Source: Fuerstiella sp.
Lineage (GTDB): Bacteria; Planctomycetota; Planctomycetia; Planctomycetales; Planctomycetaceae
Assembly: GCA_022843805.1 (NCBI GenBank)
Contig: JALHMY010000071.1
Coordinates: forward strand, 1 to 52,306
Length of the DNA: 52,306 bases
Direction: 5' to 3'
Below, piece by piece: positions 1-8,350 of the stretch. The notes under the pieces were generated by a model. It was not told where the DNA came from, ran no database searches, and worked only from the letters and a program-made list of their open reading frames with translations. The translations under genes were made by a program, and so were the position numbers. Numbering within the stretch: the first letter of the stretch is position 1; every line of letters starts with the position of its first letter.

Positions 1-683
1 CGGATTGTTTGGAAGGAGCGAAGATGCGTGACCGGCTCGGCGGGAGCCCTGTCAGGCCTGCGATGATTCGATGCGTTGGGAGGGCGAGGCTCCCGCCGAG
101 CCGTGTGCGCACGTCACCCTCGAACGCCGGATTGTTTTGCGGGAATCGGATTGTTTGGAAGGAGCGAAAACGCGTGACCGGCTCGGCAGGAGCCTCGCCC
201 TCCCGAGGGGCGTGATTGCCGAGCGCACGTCACCCTCGAACGCGGGCTTGTTTTGCGGGAAAGCGGATTGTTTGGAAGGAGCGAAAACCCGTGATCGGCT
301 CGGCGGGAGCCTCGCCCTCCCGGGAGGCGTGATTGTCGAACGCACGTCACCACGGAACGCGGGTTTGTTTTGGGGGGAATCGGATTGTTTGGAAGGAGCG
401 AAAATGCGTGATCGGCTCGGCGGGAGCCTCGCCCTCCCGGGGGGCGTGATTGCCGAGCGCACGTCACCATCGAACGCGGGCTTGTTTTGCGGGAAAGCGG
501 ATTGTTTGGAAGGAGCGAAGATGCGTGACCGGCTCGGCGGGAGCCTCGCCCTCCCGGGAGGCGTGATTGTCGAGCGCACGTCACGACGGAACGCGGGTTT
601 GTTTTGGGGGGAATCGGATTGTTTGGAAGGAGCTCAAATGCGTGACCGGCTCGGCAGGAGCCTCGCCCTCCCGGGGGCGTGAT
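1..683. repeat. Left tandem REP-like array, 117-bp period
   Basis: Units begin with CGGATTGTTTGGAAGGAG at 147, 264, 381, 498 and 615, so the period is exactly 117 bp; another starts at position 1 and is cut by the window edge. Each unit carries a core, GGCTCGGC(A/G)GGAGCC followed by TCGCCCTCCC (180-204, 297-321, 414-438, 531-555, 648-672). The core can fold as a GGCTC/GAGCC stem. A truncated core at 34-48 faces an inverted full core at 78-102, giving a head-to-head palindrome. Since 117 is a multiple of 3, several frames stay open and produce spurious proteins. The last core ends 30 bp from the RAYT stop codon. Known planctomycete genomes carry similar dispersed motifs; the tandem form beside a RAYT is what is notable here. 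Confidence 0.93.
78..102 (-). repeat. Inverted REP-like core, left array
   Basis: This is a reverse-complement copy of the array core (begins GGGAGGGCGAGGCTCC, ends GCCGAGCC). It is preceded by the linker GTCAGGCCTGCGATGATTCG, the same linker found before both inverted cores of the right array. With the truncated direct core at 34-48 it forms an inverted pair like the head-to-head REPs of a BIME. Confidence 0.8.
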
Positions 684-701
684 GCTGTTTTGGTTGTGAC
701 C

Positions 702-1184
702 TTACCATTGCTCCCAACGCAATTCGTTGAGAATGCCCCAATACGGCCATTCTTCGGGACGTTTTGTTAGCTGGTGACGCACAGGATTGAAACGGACATA
801 TTCCCATTTCTCTTCATATTGTTCCGCAGTTCGCATTCTGGTGTCCCAATCGTCCGTTTGCCAACGGTGGTCTGCGACCTTGTGCCGTTTGGTGAATTGC
901 GACTTCCAATACCTCACCCAGTTCTTGTATTCAATTTCAGTCGACGTTGCAGCAGAAAACAGATGAATGTGGTCCGGCATGATGACGTAACGGCCAACCA
1001 GCCATGCCGAGGCGTCTGTCCACACATCACGGAGGAGTTGATAAACATCATCGCAGGCAAGCCACGGTTTCCGGTTTTTCGTGCAAATGGTGTCGAAGAC
1101 GATCGTTGGTTGCCCCTCAATGTAAAGAACGCCGTTCGCGGGATGTTTGCGTTGAGGGAGATCCGAGTTCGGTTCGGTCATCAT
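702..1184 (-). CDS. REP-associated tyrosine transposase (RAYT, Y1/IS200-like)
   Basis: This 160-residue protein belongs to the Y1 HUH transposase superfamily; RAYTs cut and join single-stranded DNA at REP hairpins. The HUH metal motif is visible as DHIHLF (H72, H74). The nucleophile region YVRFNPVRHQL (Y129, then NP) matches the RAYT-type Y..NP motif, so both catalytic parts are present. Length is normal for the family. The start is one of two adjacent ATGs (1184 or 1181), preceded by a GGGG tract inside the small palindrome CCCCAATGGGG (1189-1199). The gene sits between a direct repeat core ending at 672 and an inverted core at 1368-1392, so it is bracketed by an inverted pair of the repeats it probably mobilises. 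It looks intact rather than decayed. An IS200-family transposase of an autonomous IS is less likely because of the flanking REP arrays. Confidence 0.88.
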   Translation of the reverse strand: MMTEPNSDLPQRKHPANGVLYIEGQPTIVFDTICTKNRKPWLACDDVYQLLRDVWTDASAWLVGRYVIMPDHIHLFSAATSTEIEYKNWVRYWKSQFTKRHKVADHRWQTDDWDTRMRTAEQYEEKWEYVRFNPVRHQLTKRPEEWPYWGILNELRWEQW

Positions 1185-1330
1185 TATGCCCCAATGGGGT
1201 TAATTCCTGGCAGTTCGGGAGGGAAAGCCTCATGCCTGTCCATGGAACGGATGTGAATCATGCAGGGAGGTACGTGTCTGGCATTAGTATCGCAATAGTC
1301 TGCGGAAAAATAAATTACGGTTGAGCGTGA

Positions 1331-2250
1331 GCGGCCTGCGATGATTCGATTCGTTTGGTGAAGCGTTGGGAGGACGAGGCTCCTGCCGAGCCGTGTGCGC
1401 ACGTCACCATCGAACGCCGGATTGTTTTGCGGGAAACGGATTGTTGCGAAAGTCGCAAAGCGATTGCACGTGACCGGCTCGGCGGGAGCCTTGTCAGGCC
1501 TGCGGTGATTCGATTCGTTTGGTGAAGGGTTGGGAGGGCGAGGCTCCTGCCGAGCCGTGTGCGCATGTCACGACGGAACGCCGGATTGTTTTGCGGGAAA
1601 CGGATTGTTTGGAAGGAGCATTTGCGCGTGACCGGCTCGGCAGGAGCCTCGCCCTCCCGAGGGGCGTGATTGCCGAGCGCACGTCACCATCGAACGCCGG
1701 TTTGTTTTGCGGGAAGCGGATTGTTTGGAAGGAGCGATTGCGCGTGATCGGCTCGGCAGGAGCCTCGCCCTCCCGAGGGGCGTGATTGCGGAGCGCACGT
1801 CACCATCGAACGCCGGATTGTTTTGCGGGAAACGGATTGTTTGGAAGGAGCTCAAACGCATGATCGGCTCGGCAGGAGCCTCGCCCTCCCGAGGGGCGTG
1901 ATTGTCGAGCGCACGTCACCATCGAACGCGGGTTTGTTTTGCGGGAAGCGGATTGTTTGGAAGGAGCGATTGCGCGTGATCGGCTCGGCAGGAGCCTCGC
2001 CCTCCCGAGGGGCGTGATTGCGGAGCGCACGTCACCATCGAACGCCGGTTTGTTTTGCGGGAACGCGGATTGATTGGAAGGAGCGAAAATGCGTGACCGG
2101 CTCGGCAGGAGCTTCGCCCTCCCGAGGGGCGTGATTGCCGAGCGCACGTCACCATCGAACGCCGGTTTGTTTTGGGGGAACGCGGATTGTTTGGGAGGAG
2201 CGAAAACGCATGACCGGCTCGGCAGGAGCCTCGCCCTCCCAGGGGGCGTG
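1331..2250. repeat. Right tandem REP-like array, 116/117-bp period
   Basis: Units starting with CGGATTG lie at 1601, 1717, 1833, 1949, 2066 and 2183, with steps of 116, 116, 116, 117 and 117. Direct cores are at 1634-1658, 1750-1774, 1866-1890, 1982-2006, 2099-2123 and 2216-2240. The RAYT-proximal part differs: inverted cores at 1368-1392 and 1532-1556 flank a truncated direct core at 1476-1490, joined by the GTCAGGCCTGCG linker. The array ends about 10 bp before the stop codon of the ABM-like gene, so its last unit abuts that gene's 3' end. The change from a 117- to a 116-bp step within otherwise near-identical units suggests local duplication after a 1-bp indel. Confidence 0.92.
1368..1392 (-). 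repeat. Inverted REP-like core bordering the RAYT
   Basis: This core copy (begins GGGAGGACGAGGCTCC) is inverted relative to the direct core at 648-672. Together the two bracket the RAYT gene as a ~745-bp unit with inverted REP-like ends (648-1392). A second inverted core lies at 1532-1556. Confidence 0.8.
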
Positions 2251-2258
2251 ATCACCGC

Positions 2259-2543
2259 TCAGTGCTTGTAAACTTTGTGCTGGGGCCGACCGGAGAGGAT
2301 TTGTTCCTTACCCCAATTGGTAACGGCGCGGAAGGCTTCGCTCCGGATGAATTCCTGAAATGCTGCTTCATCCGACCATTCGCTTGTGATCAGGTAAGAG
2401 GCGTCGTCAGCGACATCCTTCCACAAAGTGGAGCTGGTGTGTCCGGGGGCAGCCTTCAAGGCGTCAATCACGCCTGCAAATTTATCCTCAAAGTCTTTTT
2501 GCTTTCCCGCAATGACATGATAGTTCATTCCAACGGTAATCAT
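2259..2543 (-). CDS. Antibiotic biosynthesis monooxygenase (ABM) fold protein
   Basis: This is a 94-residue single-domain protein of the ABM/HmoA-like dimeric ferredoxin-fold family. It opens with the strand MITVGMNYHVIAGKQ, followed by the helix KDFEDKFAGVIDALKA, the segment GHTSSTLWKDVADDASYLITSEW typical of these folds, and a closing helix. Members include heme-degrading and quinol-forming monooxygenases, but many have no known substrate, so no reaction is assigned. The stop codon (2259-2261) is directly against the end of the repeat array. The start is ATG at 2543. It lies 165 bp downstream of the TolC-like gene on the same strand and may be a separate unit. Confidence 0.72.
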   Translation of the reverse strand: MITVGMNYHVIAGKQKDFEDKFAGVIDALKAAPGHTSSTLWKDVADDASYLITSEWSDEAAFQEFIRSEAFRAVTNWGKEQILSGRPQHKVYKH

Positions 2544-2707
2544 TTCTTACCTTCTGCAGAGATTCAAAACCAAATTCCGAAAACGATGACGCTGGAGTAT
2601 ACCAGATTCTGCCGACAAGTTCTCGCGGTATCTGCCACTGGTTTCGGGCGGAGCGATATTTGGAATGCACGCTGTAAGCGAATCATTGCTGCTGCAAAAC
2701 GGAAGGC

Positions 2708-4432
2708 CTATCGATTGATTTCATCCAGCGCCATTGCCGCTCGGTAGTCAGCTTCGGACTCGAAGTACAGCCTGAGTGCCTCGACATGCTTTTCGGCAGA
2801 TTCGACGGCATATTGTTCCCGCAGGCTTACTTTCAGGAGATCGGAGGCACCTGCTTCCTGATTTTGCCGTTCTCTGATCGCAAGATCCTCGGCTCTGTCG
2901 AGGGCATCCTGTGTGCTCTGAACCTGTTCCCATGCAGATTTGAGGGCAGCGTGTGCCATTTGCACATCGACACGGATTTTGTCCGCTGTGATTCGGCGTT
3001 TGGCGGACAGTTGCGCCAATTTTCCCTGCAGCTCGGTCATTTTACCCTGAGCCTTGCGTCGCTGTACGGGTACGTCAAGATAAAGTGACGCTTCGCTTTC
3101 AAAGGGTGATTTATCGCGTTTGCTGCTGGTGGGTTCTCCCATGTCCTGAGATCCCCAGAGGACCGCGTTAAGTTCCGGCTGCAGCTGATTCACGGCTTCG
3201 GAATAGTCTACCTGAATCTGTCGTCTCAGCAGGTCCAGTGTTCTGAGCTCAGGACGAGATGCAAGTGCCTGCTGAATATCGGTCTCGAGCCGATCATCGG
3301 CGACGTTATCGGGATCAGGGAATCCCGGCAGCTGATCTTCTGAGGGAAGCACAGGCTGTCCGGCAGAGTCTCTCAGATAGACAGAAAGTTTGGCCGCCGT
3401 CTGTTCAAGCTTTCGCCTTGTATCAGCCACTTTGGCCTCCCGAATCGATACCAGTCGCAGGTTATCGGTGAGTTCGGGCGGATCGATGAGCCCGGCATTC
3501 ACCTGAGCTTCGATGCGCGAGGTACGTTCTGCGGCAAGATTCAGAATCCGCGTGGCGATGGAATGATTTTCGCCGGCAGCCACCCAGTCCCAGTAGGCAT
3601 ACGACGCTTCCTGGACGTACCCAATCAGCTGAGCCTGAATATCCGGTTCGGCAAGACTGCGTTCGAAACCCGCTTTCCAGAGCTCAGCACGGCGAGCATC
3701 GATATTCCGATTCCGGGCCAGCGGCACCTGCACACCGGCCTTAAATTCCCCGGCATCATTCGTCTGTCGTTCAAGATACCATGGCTGAAAGGAGCCCCGT
3801 CCGATCCGGTAACCGGCAAACAGTTCACCGCCCCAGTACGTTGGCTGAACGACCCCGATACTCTGACGATAAGTCTCGTAAAAGCCTTCCGGACCGTTCT
3901 CGCTGGCACCCTTGACCTTCAGGTCAAATGCTCCTGAAGCTCCCACCTGCTGACCAATGGCGATATTGCGATTGAACAGTGCCGCTTCCAGTAACGGATA
4001 ACTTCGATACACCGAATCAATCACAACATTAAGCTCAACCGCCTGAGGCTGCTGCGACGAGTTGCTGTTCAGCAATTGCTGAGCTGTTTCGGCGTCAGCG
4101 TTCGAACTGATGTCATCGTTCGAATCGCCAGACATGGGCGAAGACTGCAGGTCCGTCGTCTGCGAGTCTGAGGTGGCGGGGGCTGGAGATTCTGGCTGCT
4201 CCGCAGATTCCGGGGGACTTGCTGAGTTATCTTCAGCATCCTCAGAAATCTGCAGACTGGCGGGCTGAACCTGAGATGTGGCACGTTCGCTGTCTTCGGA
4301 CGGCTGTGCGGGCTGCTGATCACTGACCACATCGCCGGAGGGCTTCGCGGATTGAACCACAACCGGCTTCGGTACGGTTGCACAGCCGCTCAGCAGAAAC
4401 AATAAAATAATGTTGCGGCAATTTCTGCACAT
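2708..4432 (-). CDS. TolC-like outer membrane efflux lipoprotein
   Basis: This protein of about 574 residues belongs to the outer membrane efflux (TolC/OEP) family and forms the outer channel of tripartite exporters. The N-terminus is a lipoprotein signal peptide with lipobox LLSGC. It is followed by a Ser/Pro/Glu/Gln-rich linker of roughly 100 residues and then two long helical OEP repeats (for example ELTDNLRLVSIREAKVADTR and ESAEKHVEALRLYFES). ATG at 4432 is favoured over the in-frame TTG at 4438 because GGATGA sits 9 nt upstream of it. It is third in the order ABC exporter, HlyD-like adaptor, TolC, with a 204-bp gap containing a strong hairpin. The long acidic linker after the lipid anchor is unusual for TolC but common in planctomycete envelope lipoproteins. 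Confidence 0.85.
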   Translation of the reverse strand: MCRNCRNIILLFLLSGCATVPKPVVVQSAKPSGDVVSDQQPAQPSEDSERATSQVQPASLQISEDAEDNSASPPESAEQPESPAPATSDSQTTDLQSSPMSGDSNDDISSNADAETAQQLLNSNSSQQPQAVELNVVIDSVYRSYPLLEAALFNRNIAIGQQVGASGAFDLKVKGASENGPEGFYETYRQSIGVVQPTYWGGELFAGYRIGRGSFQPWYLERQTNDAGEFKAGVQVPLARNRNIDARRAELWKAGFERSLAEPDIQAQLIGYVQEASYAYWDWVAAGENHSIATRILNLAAERTSRIEAQVNAGLIDPPELTDNLRLVSIREAKVADTRRKLEQTAAKLSVYLRDSAGQPVLPSEDQLPGFPDPDNVADDRLETDIQQALASRPELRTLDLLRRQIQVDYSEAVNQLQPELNAVLWGSQDMGEPTSSKRDKSPFESEASLYLDVPVQRRKAQGKMTELQGKLAQLSAKRRITADKIRVDVQMAHAALKSAWEQVQSTQDALDRAEDLAIRERQNQEAGASDLLKVSLREQYAVESAEKHVEALRLYFESEADYRAAMALDEINR

Positions 4433-4586
4433 ACGCAATGGTCATCCATGACGCTGCTGGATTGTGACGAATCCGTTTGAGAATCCATTCTTTATGGACA
4501 TCGGACGGAATCGCGGGCTAACTGACAATCAGGGCAATCAGGACAAACGAATGTACAGAACTACCAGAAAGAATCGACATCAGCTG

Positions 4587-4619
4587 AACAACCGTCACAG
4601 TTTAAACTGAACGGTTGTT
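4587..4619 (-). terminator. Long hairpin between hlyD-like and tolC-like genes
   Basis: Arms AACAACCGT (4587-4595) and ACGGTTGTT (4611-4619) are perfect complements and enclose a second palindrome, CAGTTTAAACTG (4598-4609). It starts 17 bp after the HlyD-like stop codon in the direction of transcription. No U-tract follows, so it may be an attenuator or an mRNA processing or stability element rather than an intrinsic terminator. Confidence 0.5.
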
Positions 4620-4636
4620 GGCGCTGGCTGACCGGC

Positions 4637-6097
4637 TCACCGTAACTTCATTTTTACTTTTTCAGTCCCATCCGGGGAGGCGCCTTTGTCTTTGCCGGTT
4701 GCGAAAGGTGAGCTTTCGACATCGACCGTGGGAGGAAATCCGTTGAGATTTCTCCAGACTTCGAACCAGAGCGGAACCTGTTCCAGCAGGATCCAGCCAT
4801 TTGTTCTAACCCCCTGTCTCAGGAATCGCTGGTCGGGCCAGGGCTCGGAATCAGTCGAATCCGGCAGAATCTGGCATCGAAATTTGCCTTTGCCGTTGTC
4901 CACCATATCGATGGAAACCACAGTTCCTCCGAAAGTGCCGACAGCGACGGAAGGCCAGCCAGCGAACTGGATTGCCGGCCATCCTTCGAACTGCAGCCGC
5001 ACGTGTCGTCCGGCTTCCACGAGAGGAGCATCGTTGCCATCCAGCCAGATCTGCACGGCCCGGTCTTTGGTGTCGGGGACCATTGTGCAAATCGCATCAC
5101 CCTCCTTAACCATCTGCGTTCCCAGGTTGGGGCTGATCTGAACTACAAATCCGTCGAACGGTGCAATCACCACCTGGGTGTCCTGACGGGCGACTTTGGA
5201 TTCCATTTCCGTAAATTCCTTTTCAGCTTTGGAAACTTCACCACGCGCTTTGTCGAGTGCCCCTTCGTAGTAGCGTACATCAGCGGCTGCCTTATGAATG
5301 TAGGCTTCACGATCACTTTGTTTGCCGAGCAGATCGGCGCGGGCTGCCGACACGTTTGCTCGTTCTTCGCGAACTTTGCCCTGAGATTCCAGGAGTTTTC
5401 GTTCAATTTCCTGAAACTTTTCCAGAGCGATATTGCCGGCCAGTTCCAACCCTTTGGCACGGTCAAAGGCAGCCTGAAGCTGCGGAATCGCCGCTTCGGC
5501 GATTTCGAGTTTCTGTTCTGCTGCCGTTACCTTTTCCATCGCCGACTGGACATAAGCGTTTTGGGCCGCTTCGACTTCTGTCTGAACGCGTCGGTAGGCA
5601 TTCAGCTGCCCTTCGGATGCCTCAACAACTTTGCCGGCGGCTTCAAGTATGGATGACGTATTGTTCAGCTGGCTTTGCAGTCGATTAGAGTACAAGTCGT
5701 CGAGATCCCGAATCTCCGCAATGAATTCACCTTTGGACACTCGCCGGTTTTCAACGATTGTTTCATTCCAGCGTACAATACGTCCCTTAATCGTTGCTTC
5801 AAGAACCTGCTGCCGTTCCCGGGGAGCGTACGCAGCAACAAAGCCCGATCCGGTGACGGTCTGCTGCCATGGCGCAAACGCCATGAGAATGACGGTCAGT
5901 GTCAGCAGTGCCAATAGCACCGTCGCAAGTTTTTTCGCGATGTGTGATGAACGTGCCAGCTGAAGCGATGGCATAATCGCTTCACTGTAGGCGACCGGAC
6001 TTAGAATTGATCGGCGCCGCGGGGGTTGAACACTCTGAGTGTCACTGGGATCGACGATTCCAGTTGCACTTTTCTGAGGAGGAGCTTCTGTAACCAT
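4637..6097 (-). CDS. HlyD-family membrane fusion protein
   Basis: This 486-residue periplasmic adaptor probably links the ABC exporter to the TolC-like protein. After ~55 cytoplasmic residues there is one transmembrane helix (KKLATVLLALLTLTVILMAFAPW), then the half-lipoyl segment ATIKGRIVRWNETIVENRRVSKGE. A long coiled coil follows (about residues 125-300, rich in E/A/K/Q), then the second half-lipoyl motif APFDGFVVQISPNLGTQMVKEG and a beta-barrel. This order is the classic HlyD layout. The start is ATG at 6097 with no strong Shine-Dalgarno. It lies 96 bp after the ABC gene on the same strand, consistent with one transcript. Confidence 0.87.
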   Translation of the reverse strand: MVTEAPPQKSATGIVDPSDTQSVQPPRRRSILSPVAYSEAIMPSLQLARSSHIAKKLATVLLALLTLTVILMAFAPWQQTVTGSGFVAAYAPRERQQVLEATIKGRIVRWNETIVENRRVSKGEFIAEIRDLDDLYSNRLQSQLNNTSSILEAAGKVVEASEGQLNAYRRVQTEVEAAQNAYVQSAMEKVTAAEQKLEIAEAAIPQLQAAFDRAKGLELAGNIALEKFQEIERKLLESQGKVREERANVSAARADLLGKQSDREAYIHKAAADVRYYEGALDKARGEVSKAEKEFTEMESKVARQDTQVVIAPFDGFVVQISPNLGTQMVKEGDAICTMVPDTKDRAVQIWLDGNDAPLVEAGRHVRLQFEGWPAIQFAGWPSVAVGTFGGTVVSIDMVDNGKGKFRCQILPDSTDSEPWPDQRFLRQGVRTNGWILLEQVPLWFEVWRNLNGFPPTVDVESSPFATGKDKGASPDGTEKVKMKLR

Positions 6098-6193
6098 GTT
6101 CGGACTCTGATCTATAAGATAAAAATGTTCTTCAGAGCGAGTATCGGATGCTGGGAAAGGTGCAGGTTCGTTCTGCGACTGCGACAGGATCGC

Positions 6194-8350
6194 TCATGAC
6201 ATACCCCCCGGCTGCATTTCAGTTCTGACGGCACCGTCCGGCGCCAGTTCAACAGCAAAATCCATCATCTGCTTTAACTGTTCACGATTCGTGACCAGAA
6301 CAACCGTCCAGCTAAACTTATTGGAAAGAATATTGCTTAAAATTTGTGCTGCGTCATGATCGGACAGGCTGTCCAGGACTTCGTCAATCAGGACAATTTC
6401 AGGGTGTCCTGCGATTGCTCGTGCCACCATCATGCGTCGCAGCTGGCTGGTCGTCAATGGGCTGCCACTGGCAGTCAGAGCCGTTTCCAAACCTTCAGGC
6501 AGCTTTTGGATCAGCCCAAGCAGCCCAACAAGTTCAAGAGCATTACGGACGTCGGCGATACTGATGTCCGGGCGTTCCAAATGCACATTTTCTGCAATTG
6601 TACCATCGAAGACTTCGACATCCCGTGCCAGAGCAACTTTACGACGAAGTACATCCGGACGCAGGTCGCGAGGATCGATCCCGTTGACGCTGACCATTCC
6701 GCCGGTAGGTTCCCGCAGCCCAAACAGAATATCAAGAAACAGGCTTTTTCCTGATCCACTCTCGCCCCACAGTGCGACTCTCTGACCCTGCCTGATTTTG
6801 AGTGACACTCCATTTAGTACTTCCTGCCCGTGAGGCAGTGCATATCGAATGTTTTCAGCAACAATTCCGGTCCCCGCAGAAGTGGTCAGCAGTCCTTCCG
6901 TCCGCTCAACGGGCAGGTCGAGCAGTGCGCCGAGTTTATCGACCGAAGCCATCAGGTCATAAAAGCTTTCGATATGTTTTCCAAGCTTTGCGAAAGAGCC
7001 GACAACAACCGCCACGATCAGTTCTGCAGCGACCAGCTGACCAAGTGACAATTCTCCCGTGATCACCAGCCAGCCTCCTATCGTCAGCAGGGCGGTACTG
7101 GCCAGCGCCTGGACCAGAAGCATGAAAATGACCTGACGTATCAGCACCTTGAAGTGCTTCTTCCGACAGTAAAGATAGTCATAAATCAGCTGATCGGAAC
7201 GTTCGAGCGCAAATTCAGCTGCACCATCATACCGAAACGTGGTACGGCATCGTGCCAGATCTTCCAGCCAGGCGGCCATGGCATACTTGGATTTCGATTC
7301 CTTGATGCTCGTTTTCACAGCGCCCCGGCCGAGGACAAACATTGTGAACAGCATCATCAGAATCAGCACAATATCAAATGCCAGCAGGTAGGGGTGATAA
7401 AACGCAAGAACGACCATCCCCACGGCCGCACTGAGTACAACGGAAATGCCGTCGAGCAGCAGGTGAGCCGTAACTTTCTGAAGCGTAACGACATCGAAGA
7501 AGCGATTCACCAGTTCCGGGGCGTAGTGATCATCCAGAGCTTCCATTTTGGTTCGCGGCAGACGAAATGACAGATCCGCAGCAACTCTGGCAAACAATCG
7601 CTGCTGAATGATTTCAACCACAAATGTCTGAACCGTCTTTAATGCTGCCTGAAAAATCAGAAACGTCAGCAGCATCAGCGATAACACCACAATCGGCTGC
7701 AGGAATCTGCCAAACGCAACCGTGTTGACAAGCGACTCCACTGCCATCGGCGTGGTCATCGACAACAAACCGGAAATCAGGGCAAACGTGAAGACAACCC
7801 AGAGGTCACTGCTTTCTGCCCTCAGGAGTGCCACGAGACGTTCGAATGGACTTCGCACCTCACCCTCGGCCGCGGAGACCCCAAACGTATGCGATGGTTC
7901 CACCACAACACATCGCAATACACCCTGGAAACCGTCCAGACGCAATAACTTTGCCAGTCGACGAGTGGAAACAATCTGAACCGGTCGATTCCCGCGAGGT
8001 GACGAAAAACTGATCCGTCTGCCCTTGCCCGCAATCAGCGAATGCCAGGTCTGGCCGTCTTCCGACCGGAGAATCACAAAAACGCCATCCCGTGCCAGAT
8101 TGACCAGCTCGTGCAGCTCGCCATCAATGACACGGCAATTTCGCCCCAGGCTGTGGCCGGTTTCTACAAACCATCGCCACCACCCACCCTCACTCAGCGA
8201 AAAATATGTCTCCGCTGCTTCATCTACCGCTCGACGAATTTTTGAACGGTCAACGTGCTGGCCGTCACGCATTGCAATGTGCTCAAAGATCCATGAGGCG
8301 GACACCAGATCAGCCTCTGTCGCCCTCATGGTTGTCTCAGACACGCTCAT
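6194..8350 (-). CDS. ABC exporter (fused permease-ATPase) with degenerate NBD motifs
   Basis: This 718-residue half-transporter has an N-terminal domain of ~160 residues without a recognisable C39 peptidase triad, six predicted membrane helices (about 180-460) and a nucleotide-binding domain (about 490-715). Walker A (GESGSGKS, to S536) and Walker B with its catalytic glutamate (IVLIDE, E657) are intact. However, the signature LSGGQ reads LTTSQ (632-636), the H-loop histidine is N688 (VTNRE), and the Q-loop position reads R576 (VALARDVEVF). Adjacent HlyD- and TolC-like genes make it the inner-membrane part of a type I secretion system. The changes could mean slow or regulated ATPase activity, or a partner ATPase elsewhere. 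ATG at 8350 follows an AAGGGAA tract. No obvious substrate gene (RTX repeats, double-Gly leader) is adjacent. Confidence 0.84.
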   Translation of the reverse strand: MSVSETTMRATEADLVSASWIFEHIAMRDGQHVDRSKIRRAVDEAAETYFSLSEGGWWRWFVETGHSLGRNCRVIDGELHELVNLARDGVFVILRSEDGQTWHSLIAGKGRRISFSSPRGNRPVQIVSTRRLAKLLRLDGFQGVLRCVVVEPSHTFGVSAAEGEVRSPFERLVALLRAESSDLWVVFTFALISGLLSMTTPMAVESLVNTVAFGRFLQPIVVLSLMLLTFLIFQAALKTVQTFVVEIIQQRLFARVAADLSFRLPRTKMEALDDHYAPELVNRFFDVVTLQKVTAHLLLDGISVVLSAAVGMVVLAFYHPYLLAFDIVLILMMLFTMFVLGRGAVKTSIKESKSKYAMAAWLEDLARCRTTFRYDGAAEFALERSDQLIYDYLYCRKKHFKVLIRQVIFMLLVQALASTALLTIGGWLVITGELSLGQLVAAELIVAVVVGSFAKLGKHIESFYDLMASVDKLGALLDLPVERTEGLLTTSAGTGIVAENIRYALPHGQEVLNGVSLKIRQGQRVALWGESGSGKSLFLDILFGLREPTGGMVSVNGIDPRDLRPDVLRRKVALARDVEVFDGTIAENVHLERPDISIADVRNALELVGLLGLIQKLPEGLETALTASGSPLTTSQLRRMMVARAIAGHPEIVLIDEVLDSLSDHDAAQILSNILSNKFSWTVVLVTNREQLKQMMDFAVELAPDGAVRTEMQPGGMS

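Noticed and set aside
52..682. Long open frames on both strands encoding repeated peptides such as EGEAPAEP/RLGGSLALP
   Set aside because: They follow the 117-bp repeat, which is a multiple of 3 and keeps frames open; no ribosome site or family resemblance.
1..2250. CRISPR array
   Set aside because: Regular spacing but the entire ~117-bp unit is conserved; no short repeat with unique spacers and no cas genes.
1519..2271. Overlapping open frames in the right array
   Set aside because: Same cause as in the left array; peptides are repeat translations.
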